DNA from: an uncultured Clostridia bacterium
GTDB taxonomy: Bacteria; Bacillota; Clostridia; TANB77; CAG-508
Assembly: GCA_934167305.1 (NCBI GenBank)
Contig: CAKPKQ010000007.1
Coordinates: 1 to 55,894, forward strand
Direction of reading: 5' to 3'
Length of the DNA: 55,894 nt
Shown: positions 49,125-55,894 of the stretch, in pieces
Layout of the letters: every line of letters starts with the position of its first letter
Numbering within the stretch: position 1 is the stretch's first letter
Made by a program: the position numbers and the translations under genes
Notes under the pieces: generated by a model
Seen by the model: the letters and a program-made list of their open reading frames with translations, nothing else
The model's database searches: none
What the model was told of the DNA's origin: nothing

Positions 49125-51950
49125 ATGGAAGAGAAAACACAATCAATTAAAACCGAAGAAAAAAATCAAACAAGTAAAATGTCAAAAATAAAGAGAATAG
49201 TAGTTTTAGTATTTTTTGCATTGGTAATTTTAGTTTCTTATATAAATTATAAAGGGCAATACCTAGAAATGCTTGAACTAGGGGAAAATTATTTAAGCAT
49301 TTTTTGGCAAAATTCATTAAATTATTTAATTACATTTATGGTGAATTTTATAATATTATATATTCTTATTCGTATAACTAACAGTAGAATCAAAAAAGGA
49401 CTTATTCCATTTTTTGAAGCAGAAAAAAAGTCAATGCCAAAAATGCCAAATAAATCAATTGCGTTTGTAGGTGCAATTATAACAAGTTTTATTGTAAGTA
49501 GTGTAGTACTTGAAAAATTTATGCTATGTATAAATGCAACAAATTTTGGAACAACAGATGCAGTACTAGGGTACGATATCGGCTACTTTATATTTATACA
49601 TCCATTTATACAATACATGTTATATTATATTGTATTTACAATAGTTGGTTTAACAATCTATGCAGTATTATACTATATAGTTGTATTTAATTTATGTTTT
49701 GACGGAGTAGATAGAAATATACTTAGTACAGGCATATTATTAAAACAATTATGTACAAACATAATGCTTGCAACTATATTTATTGCAATGATTATCTTTT
49801 CAGAGACTCAAAATGTTGGATTACAAAAAATTCTAACTCTTCAAAGTGGAACAGAACAATATGTTCTTTGGGGAGCAGGAATTTCAGAAGCAACAATAAA
49901 ATTGTGGGGATATCGCATACTATCAATTATTATAATCATTTCTGTTTTTGTGGCATTACATTATCTAAAGAAAAAAGTTACTAAAAAAGTAATTTCTTCT
50001 TTACTTGTTGTTCCTGTTTATCTATTAGTATTGCTTTTTGTATTAATAGGTTTTGAAACAATATTTGTTAAACCAAATGAATTAGATAAACAACAATCAT
50101 ATATAAAAGCAAATATAGATGCAACTAAACAAGCATATGGAATTGATATAAAAGAGGCAAATATAACATCAAATGAAACCATAAATTCAGAAACTATAAA
50201 AGAAAATGAAGATGTAATAGATAATATAGCTATTATAAGCAGAGAAATTGTTTTAAAAAGCTTAAATATAATGCAAACTAATAAAGGATATTATACATAT
50301 AATACAGCTAATATAGCAAACTATAATGTAAATGGAAATCAAGCCTTGTTATATGTATCACCACGAGAAATAAAAAGCTCTTCAAGTACATATAATAACA
50401 AAACATATGAATACACACATGGCTATGGAACAATTATTACTTCTGCGACATCAACTGATGAAGTTGGAAATGTACAATATTTACAAAAAGATTTCAACTC
50501 AAATGAAATTGTTAATTTAGCAGAGCCAAGAATCTATTTTGGACTAGAAACAAATTCTACTGTAGTAACAAATAGCAAAAACAAAAAAGAATTTGATTAC
50601 CCAAATACTACTTCAACAAAAGCCGAAAATGTTGAAAATGTATATGATGGACAAGCAGGTCTTTCATTAAACTTTTTTGATAGATTAATATTAGCAATTA
50701 AAGAAAAAGATTTAAAATTAGCATTTTCAAGTAATGTAACATCAGAAAGTAATATTTTAATAAATCGTAATATTATTGAAAGAGCCAAAACATTAATGCC
50801 ATACATATCATATGATGAAAATCCATATTTAGTTGTAACTGATGATGGAAAATTGGTGTGGGTATTAGATGGTTACACTACATCAGATTATTATCCTTTT
50901 TCACAAAAAATAACATTAGATGATGAAAACGTATTAAATAGAAAACAAATAAATTATATAAGAAATTCTGTAAAGGTTTTAATTGACGCTTATGATGGAA
51001 CAATTAAATTTTATATTACAGATAGAAATGATCCTATAATAATGGCATATCAAAAAATGTATAAAGATTTATTTGTAGATAGAGACGAGGCTATTCCTGA
51101 GAGCATAAGTAACCAATTTATATATCCAGAATATTTATACAATATACAAGCTGAAATAATAAAAAGATACCATAATGTTCAAACTGACGTATTATACCGT
51201 GGAGATGACATTTGGGACATTGCAACACACAATTCAACTAAAGTAACAAACAAAGTTGGAACTGAGTTAAATCCATATTATACTATGGTAAAAACTATAG
51301 ATAATAATAATTGCAATTTAGGACTTGTATTGCCATACACTCCATATAACAAACAAAATTTAACTTCATATTTAGTTGGAAGTTATGAAAATGGAAATGC
51401 AAAACTTGTACTATACAGATTTCCTTCTGACAGCAATGTTCTAGGTACAATGCAATTAGATACACAAATAGAACAAGATGAAACAATTTCTAAGGAATTG
51501 GACACATTAAATGTAACTGGAACAAAGCTTATTAGAGATATGATTGTAGTGCCTATTAATAATTCATTATTATACGTAGAGCCAATATACCAACAATATA
51601 TGAACGAAGAAAACTCAACTCCAATATTAAAAAAAGTTGTTGTTGCATCTGGAAATAAAGTAGCAATTGGAAATACAGTTTCCGAAGCACTTATGAACTT
51701 AGTTTCTCAATCAGCTGTAGATATTGAAGTAGAAGATAATGAAACTATTGAAGGCTTAATACAATCAATAATAAAAACAAATAATAATTTAAAGCAATCT
51801 AATAGTAATAACAACTGGGAAATGGTTGGAAAAGATATGACGAGATTACAAGAACTTATAACAAAACTAGAAAAGCTTGAAAATCAAAACAGTAAAAGCA
51901 AAAAGGAAAGTACAATTTTAAATTCAGAAAATATTCAAAATAATGAATAA
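49125..51950 (+). CDS. UPF0182-family large membrane protein
   Basis: 941 aa, matching the UPF0182 family length and layout. About seven helices fill residues ~20-320 (GYDIGYFIFIHPFIQYML, AVLYYIVVFNL and others). A large extracytoplasmic domain follows, with the family motifs YVSPREI, THGYGTII, RIYFGLETN, YDGQAGLSLNFFDRLILA, RNIIERAKTLMPYI, LDGYTTSDYYPFSQ, VKVLIDAYDGTIKFYI, RYHNVQTDVLYRGDDIWDI and PYTPYNKQNLTSYLVGSY. Ends in a Lys/Ser/Gln-rich tail. Function unknown. It ends at a hairpin that also holds the ribosome site of the next gene. Confidence 0.93.
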   Translation: MEEKTQSIKTEEKNQTSKMSKIKRIVVLVFFALVILVSYINYKGQYLEMLELGENYLSIFWQNSLNYLITFMVNFIILYILIRITNSRIKKGLIPFFEAEKKSMPKMPNKSIAFVGAIITSFIVSSVVLEKFMLCINATNFGTTDAVLGYDIGYFIFIHPFIQYMLYYIVFTIVGLTIYAVLYYIVVFNLCFDGVDRNILSTGILLKQLCTNIMLATIFIAMIIFSETQNVGLQKILTLQSGTEQYVLWGAGISEATIKLWGYRILSIIIIISVFVALHYLKKKVTKKVISSLLVVPVYLLVLLFVLIGFETIFVKPNELDKQQSYIKANIDATKQAYGIDIKEANITSNETINSETIKENEDVIDNIAIISREIVLKSLNIMQTNKGYYTYNTANIANYNVNGNQALLYVSPREIKSSSSTYNNKTYEYTHGYGTIITSATSTDEVGNVQYLQKDFNSNEIVNLAEPRIYFGLETNSTVVTNSKNKKEFDYPNTTSTKAENVENVYDGQAGLSLNFFDRLILAIKEKDLKLAFSSNVTSESNILINRNIIERAKTLMPYISYDENPYLVVTDDGKLVWVLDGYTTSDYYPFSQKITLDDENVLNRKQINYIRNSVKVLIDAYDGTIKFYITDRNDPIIMAYQKMYKDLFVDRDEAIPESISNQFIYPEYLYNIQAEIIKRYHNVQTDVLYRGDDIWDIATHNSTKVTNKVGTELNPYYTMVKTIDNNNCNLGLVLPYTPYNKQNLTSYLVGSYENGNAKLVLYRFPSDSNVLGTMQLDTQIEQDETISKELDTLNVTGTKLIRDMIVVPINNSLLYVEPIYQQYMNEENSTPILKKVVVASGNKVAIGNTVSEALMNLVSQSAVDIEVEDNETIEGLIQSIIKTNNNLKQSNSNNNWEMVGKDMTRLQELITKLEKLENQNSKSKKESTILNSENIQNNE

Positions 51951-51958
51951 AAATTAAT

Positions 51959-51992
51959 AAAATCTTCCATTTTAATATAAATGGAGGATTTT
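51959..51992 (+). promoter_or_regulatory. Hairpin sequestering the ribosome site of the DUF5665 gene
   Basis: AAAATCTTCCATTT (51959-51972) pairs over 14 bp (one G-U) with AAATGGAGGATTTT (51979-51992); loop 6 bases. The GGAGG at 51983-51987 lies fully inside the 3' arm. TTTT at the end of the arm makes it also terminator-like. Confidence 0.8.
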
Positions 51993-51995
51993 ATT

Positions 51996-52280
51996 TTGAA
52001 TAAATATAGACTAGAAAAAAGGTTAAATAAAAATCTGCAAAAATTAAACAATTCTTTGGAAAAAAGCAACATTTTTGAACTAATAGAACTACTTGGAAAT
52101 AAGAAAAAAATGTTTGTAAGAAATTTTATTGCAGGAATGTCAAAAGGAATTGGCATAGGAATAGGTTTTACTTTATTAAGTGCAATTATTGTAATTGTTT
52201 TACAAAAAATTGTTACATTAAATCTTCCAGTTATTGGGGATTATATAGCTGATATTGTTGATATAGTGGAATCAAAATAA
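51996..52280 (+). CDS. DUF5665-like small membrane protein
   Basis: 94 aa from a TTG at 51996 (NKYRLEKRLNKNLQKL...), 8 bases after GGAGG. A frame from ATG 51981 exists, but that ATG is inside the ribosome site. Charged helical N-terminus, then FVRNFIAGMSKGIGIGIGFTLLSAIIVIVLQ, the membrane part typical of DUF5665, and a second short hydrophobic stretch. Function unknown. Confidence 0.82.
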   Translation: MNKYRLEKRLNKNLQKLNNSLEKSNIFELIELLGNKKKMFVRNFIAGMSKGIGIGIGFTLLSAIIVIVLQKIVTLNLPVIGDYIADIVDIVESK

Positions 52281-52348
52281 ATTTTTATTTGAATCGCAGA
52301 TGTTTCAAGCAATTAGCAATATGCTGGTTTGTTTTTTACTCAAAATAC

Positions 52349-52377
52349 TTGACAGTTAACAATAATCAATATAAAAT
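52349..52377 (+). promoter_or_regulatory. Promoter of rny
   Basis: TTGACA (52349-52354), 17-base spacer, TAAAAT (52372-52377); leader of ~80 bases. Confidence 0.65.
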
Positions 52378-52468
52378 AGTAGTGTAGAAAAATATATTTT
52401 AATAAAATTTTTAATTAATATTATATATTTAGTACATTGAAAATTTAATAGAAAGAGGTGTAAAAATT

Positions 52469-54013
52469 ATGGAGAATATCCTAATTGGTATCGCCGTTTT
52501 TCTAGTCTCAGCAGTAATTTTCACATTTGTAGGAATGTATATAAGAAAGAAAGTTGCTGAATCAAAAATTGAAAGTGCAGAAAGTCAAGCAAAAAAAATA
52601 ATCGAAATGGCAAACATAGACGCAGAAAACAGAAAAAAAGAAGAAATCTTTAAAGCAAAAGAAGAGATTATGAGTGCAAGAAAAGACTTAGATCAAGAGA
52701 TTAGAGAAAGAAGAGGCGAAGTTCAAAATCAAGAAAGAAGACTAATTCAAAAAGAAGAAAATCTAGAAAGAAAACAAGACATTGTAGAAAAAAAAGAAAA
52801 GGATTTAGATTTAAAGCATCAAGACTTAGAAAATAAGAAATCTGAATTGCAAGAGCTAGTTAATAAACAAATAGACAAATTACAAAAAATATCTAATATG
52901 TCAAAAGAAGATGCTAAAAAACTTTTATTATCAGAAATGGAAAAAGAATTAGTTGTGGAAAAAGCAAACCTTATAAGAGACATGGAATCTAAAGTTAAAG
53001 AAGAAGCTGATAAAAATGCTAAAGAAGTAATTGGATATGCTATACAAAAATGTGCAGCTGATCACACTTCTGAAACAACAGTATCAATTGTTTCACTTCC
53101 AAATGATGACATGAAGGGTAGACTTATTGGTAGAGAAGGAAGAAACATTAAAACATTAGAAACCTTAACAGGTATTGACTTGATTATAGATGATACTCCT
53201 GAAGCAGTTGTTATTTCTGGCTTTGATCCTTTAAGAAGAGAAGTTGCAAGAATTGCAATTGAAAAATTGATTGAAGATGGAAGAATTCATCCAGCTAAAA
53301 TTGAAGAGATGGTTGAAAAAGCAAAAGAAGAAGTAGCAAATGTTATAAAAGAAGAGGGAGAAAGAGCTGTACTTGAAACTGGTGTTATAGGTCTACATCC
53401 TGACTTAGTTAAATTAATTGGTAAATTAAAATACAGGACAAGCTATGGCCAAAATGTTTTAAATCATTCAATAGAAGTATCTAATTTAGCTAGAATAATG
53501 GCTGAGGAATTAGGTTTAGATGCTAAACTTGCCAGAAGAGCTGGATTATTACACGATATTGGTAAAGCATTAGATCATGATATGGAAGGTACACATGTTG
53601 AGTTAGGTGTTGAAGTATTAAGAAAATACAAAGAAAACGAAAATGTTATTAATGCCGTACAAGCTCACCATGGAGATGTAGAACCAAAAACAATAGAAGC
53701 TGTTTTAATACAAGCTGCAGACGCAATTTCTGCTTCGAGACCAGGAGCAAGAAGAGAAACTTTAGAAGCATATATCAAGAGATTAGAGCAACTAGAGAGC
53801 ATTGCAGATTCATTTGATGGTGTCGAGAAATCTTTTGCTATTCAAGCTGGTAGAGAAATTAGAATTATAGTTAAACCTGAAAAAATTGATGACAATCAAA
53901 TGAAATTAATGGCAAGAGATATAGCTAAAAAAGTTGAAGATGAAATGGAATATCCTGGCCAAATTAAAGTCAATGTTGTTAGAGAAACAAGAGTTATTGA
54001 TTACGCAAAATAA
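52469..54013 (+). CDS. rny: Ribonuclease Y
   Basis: Membrane-anchored endoribonuclease that starts decay of many mRNAs in Gram-positives. 514 aa: N-terminal membrane helix (LIGIAVFLVSAVIFTFVGMYI), coiled coil ~30-200, KH domain (KGRLIGREGRNIKTLETLTGIDLIIDDTPEAV), HD domain with NVLNHSIEVSNLA, RAGLLHDIGKALDHD and VQAHHGDVEP. The usual size. A normal AAGAGG site. The terminator follows immediately. Confidence 0.96.
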   Translation: MENILIGIAVFLVSAVIFTFVGMYIRKKVAESKIESAESQAKKIIEMANIDAENRKKEEIFKAKEEIMSARKDLDQEIRERRGEVQNQERRLIQKEENLERKQDIVEKKEKDLDLKHQDLENKKSELQELVNKQIDKLQKISNMSKEDAKKLLLSEMEKELVVEKANLIRDMESKVKEEADKNAKEVIGYAIQKCAADHTSETTVSIVSLPNDDMKGRLIGREGRNIKTLETLTGIDLIIDDTPEAVVISGFDPLRREVARIAIEKLIEDGRIHPAKIEEMVEKAKEEVANVIKEEGERAVLETGVIGLHPDLVKLIGKLKYRTSYGQNVLNHSIEVSNLARIMAEELGLDAKLARRAGLLHDIGKALDHDMEGTHVELGVEVLRKYKENENVINAVQAHHGDVEPKTIEAVLIQAADAISASRPGARRETLEAYIKRLEQLESIADSFDGVEKSFAIQAGREIRIIVKPEKIDDNQMKLMARDIAKKVEDEMEYPGQIKVNVVRETRVIDYAK

Positions 54014-54019
54014 TACTAA

Positions 54020-54056
54020 AAAATACGTTTATTTTATATAAACGTATTTTTTTTGT
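54020..54056 (+). terminator. rny terminator
   Basis: 12-bp stem AAAATACGTTTA (54020-54031)/TAAACGTATTTT (54039-54050), T-run. Confidence 0.93.
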
Positions 54057-54133
54057 TTTTATTCAAATACTTGAAATTTGTGACAATAGCTTATATAATA
54101 GTTAGAGTATATTTATACAAGGAGGGAAATAAA

Positions 54134-55135
54134 TTGACATTTATTGAAAATATTAAAGAAAAAGCAAAAAAAGATGTAAAAACTATAATACTTCCAGAAA
54201 GTGAAGACTTAAGAGTACTAAAAGCTGCTGAGAAGGTAATGAAAGAGGGATTTGCAAATATTATATTAATTGGTAATGAATCTAAAATAAAAGAAGATTC
54301 ATTAAATAATAATATAAATCTTGAAGGAATAAAAATTATTGATCCTAATAATTCAGAAAAATTCGAAGGATATGCAAATAATTTATATGAATTAAGAAAA
54401 GCAAAAGGAATGACAATAGAACAAGCAAAAGAATTGCTATTAGAACCTATTTATTTTGGTATGATGATGATGAAATGTAATGATGCAGATGGTTTGGTTT
54501 CTGGTGCATGTCATTCAACAGCAAATACTTTAAGACCAGCTCTTCAAATTTTAAAGACAGCTCCTGGCACAAAACTTGTTTCTGCATTTTTTGCAATGGT
54601 TGTACCAAATTGTGAATATGGAGAAAATGGAGTATTTGTATTTGGAGATAGTGGATTAGTAGAAAATCCAAACTCAGAAGAATTAGCAGAAATAGCAATT
54701 TCTTCTAGCAAAAGTTTTAAAGCATTAACTGGATGTGAATCAAAAGTTGCTATGCTTTCATATTCAACTTATGGAAGTGCACATTCTGAATTAACAGAAA
54801 AAGTGATAGAGGCAACTAAACTTTTAAAAGAAAAAGAACCAAATTTAGTTTGTGATGGAGAACTACAATTAGATGCAGCTATTATTCCTGAAATTGCTGC
54901 TTCAAAAGCACCAGGTAGTCCAGTAGCTGGAAAAGCAAATACATTAATATTCCCTGATTTAAATGCTGGAAATATTGGTTATAAGCTTGTTCAAAGATTA
55001 GCAAAAGCTGAAGCTTATGGCCCACTTTGTCAAGGAATTGCAAAACCAGTAAACGACTTGTCAAGAGGATGTAGTAGTGACGATATTGTTGGAGTTGTCG
55101 CAATTACTTGCGTTCAAGCTCAAAATAGTATATAA
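54134..55135 (+). CDS. pta: Phosphate acetyltransferase
   Basis: Converts acetyl-CoA and phosphate to acetyl phosphate and CoA. 333 aa from TTG 54134, with GGAGGG just upstream; the longer frame from 54053 lies over the rny terminator. Class I Pta signatures: TIILPESEDLRVLKAAEKV, DGLVSGACHSTANTLRPALQ, APGTKLVSAFFAMV, FGDSGLVENPNSEELAEIA, MLSYSTYGSA, DGELQLDAAIIPEIAA and NTLIFPDLNAGNIGYKLVQR. Operon with ackA, 32 bases downstream; together they make acetate and ATP. Confidence 0.97.
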   Translation: MTFIENIKEKAKKDVKTIILPESEDLRVLKAAEKVMKEGFANIILIGNESKIKEDSLNNNINLEGIKIIDPNNSEKFEGYANNLYELRKAKGMTIEQAKELLLEPIYFGMMMMKCNDADGLVSGACHSTANTLRPALQILKTAPGTKLVSAFFAMVVPNCEYGENGVFVFGDSGLVENPNSEELAEIAISSSKSFKALTGCESKVAMLSYSTYGSAHSELTEKVIEATKLLKEKEPNLVCDGELQLDAAIIPEIAASKAPGSPVAGKANTLIFPDLNAGNIGYKLVQRLAKAEAYGPLCQGIAKPVNDLSRGCSSDDIVGVVAITCVQAQNSI

Positions 55136-55167
55136 TATGAAAAGATTGAAATATAGGAGGATTTAAA

Positions 55168-55894
55168 ATGAAAATTTTAGTAGTAAACTGTGGAAGTTCA
55201 TCTTTAAAATATCAATTAATTGATATGGAAACTGAAGCTGTAATGGCAAAAGGAAATTTTGAAAGAATTGGACAAAAAGGCTCATTTTTAACTCATAAAG
55301 TTGGAGATGAAAAACACGTAATTGAAAAAGATGTAAAAAATCATGAAGAAGCAATAAAAATTGTTTTAGCACAACTTACAAATGAAGAGTATGGAGTAAT
55401 CTCTTCATTAAAAGAAATAGATGCTATAGGACATAGAATTGTACATGGCGGAGAAAAATTTACAAAATCAGTTATAGTAGATGATAGCGTTATAAAAGGA
55501 ATTGAAGAAGCAATTGCATTTGCGCCACTTCACAACCCAGCTCACTTACAAGGAATTTATGCTTGCCAAAAAGAATTACCAGGCGTACCAAATGTTGTAG
55601 TATTTGATACAGCTTTCCATCAAACAATGCCTGAAAAAGCATATATTTATGCAATCCCTTATGAATATTATGAGAAATATAAAATTCGTAAATATGGAGC
55701 TCATGGAACATCACATAGATTTATTTCAAAAAGAGTTGCAGAGCTAATGAATAAGCCAATTGAAGATTTAAAAATTATAACATGTCATTTAGGACAAGGT
55801 GCTAGTTTATGTGCAGTTGATGGTGGAAAATCAATTGATACATCAATGGGATTAACACCTTTAGCAGGTGTTCCTATGGGATCAAGATCAGGTG
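55168..55894 (+). CDS. ackA: Acetate kinase, N-terminal part (runs off the window)
   Basis: Makes ATP and acetate from acetyl phosphate. The 242 codons present match the family: VVNCGSSSLKYQLI (phosphate-1 loop), IGHRIVHGGEKF, APLHNPAHLQGI, FDTAFHQTMPEKAY (catalytic Asp and His region), RKYGAHGTSHRFIS, TCHLGQGASLCAV and DTSMGLTPLAGVPMGSRSG. AGGAGG precedes the ATG at 55168. The 3' part is beyond the window. Confidence 0.96.
   Translation, partial: MKILVVNCGSSSLKYQLIDMETEAVMAKGNFERIGQKGSFLTHKVGDEKHVIEKDVKNHEEAIKIVLAQLTNEEYGVISSLKEIDAIGHRIVHGGEKFTKSVIVDDSVIKGIEEAIAFAPLHNPAHLQGIYACQKELPGVPNVVVFDTAFHQTMPEKAYIYAIPYEYYEKYKIRKYGAHGTSHRFISKRVAELMNKPIEDLKIITCHLGQGASLCAVDGGKSIDTSMGLTPLAGVPMGSRSG

Noticed and set aside
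54053..54133. N-terminal extension of Pta from 54053
   Set aside because: It runs from the rny terminator; the TTG at 54134 has the ribosome site and gives the family length.
1..55894. CRISPR array
   Set aside because: No regularly spaced direct repeats or cas genes were seen anywhere in the window.

Overview
This is a strongly AT-rich, gene-dense piece of a Bacillota chromosome, almost certainly class Clostridia. The signs are a T-box leader on pheST, RNase Y, GTG/TTG starts behind strong GGAGG ribosome sites, a Pta-AckA acetate pathway, a long leucyl-tRNA synthetase with a KMGKR instead of KMSKS loop, a dockerin-bearing autolysin, and a tiny Cys/Gly-rich protein of the kind seen in spore formers. 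I cannot name the species. Most of the window is ordinary housekeeping sequence, and small accessory genes and several gene ruins lie between the housekeeping blocks.

Layout. 1-2.5 kb: a 1-Cys peroxiredoxin without its first ~40 residues, a small DUF1540-like Cys protein and a beta-CASP metallo-beta-lactamase nuclease whose base composition differs from its neighbours. 2.6-8.2 kb: class II aldolase (+), a minus-strand smpB / guanylate-kinase-like / APH-kinase operon, two minus-strand surface proteins, pgi (+) and tRNA-Leu(UAG). 8.4-12.5 kb: an accessory stretch with a transglutaminase-like protein, a small membrane protein, an ORF6N + PLD-like protein, a CYTH protein and two unknowns. Near-identical terminator hairpins follow the tRNA, the membrane-protein gene and the ORF6N gene. 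12.5-23.3 kb: leuS, T-box-pheS-pheT, a CNNM/CBS membrane protein, a DUF362 protein, maf and an RlmD-type methyltransferase. 23.3-31.7 kb: a second accessory zone with an unknown 369-aa protein, a leader peptide, a C39-peptidase pseudogene, a CYTH protein next to a MazG-like hydrolase, an FMN-reductase fused to a PCP_red-like tail, a YkuD transpeptidase, an HD-domain gene cut off by an acyltransferase gene, mscL, and an ABC transporter collapsed to 44 codons.

31.7-41.4 kb: rpmE, then miaB - HTH protein - mutS as a tight operon, a TGS-domain nucleoside kinase, an RNHCP protein, and a convergent U32 peptidase. 41.4-45.4 kb: a cell-wall module made of a glucosaminidase with three SH3b domains and a dockerin, directly followed by a membrane-anchored partner with an Ig/cohesin-like domain, SH3b and cadherin-like domain, then tRNA-Thr(CGU). 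45.4-55.9 kb: a LURP-one-like membrane protein, small proteins, ftsY, a UPF0182 membrane protein, a DUF5665 protein whose ribosome site is buried in a hairpin, rny, pta and the start of ackA.

The most interesting items are the paired dockerin autolysin and membrane protein; the series of genes caught in decay, especially the ABC transporter reduced to its two ends and the HD gene with a precise breakpoint; the repeated terminator units; and the CYTH/MazG pair. I found no CRISPR array, insertion sequence, prophage or complete defence island. Nothing here is clearly a wholly new system.
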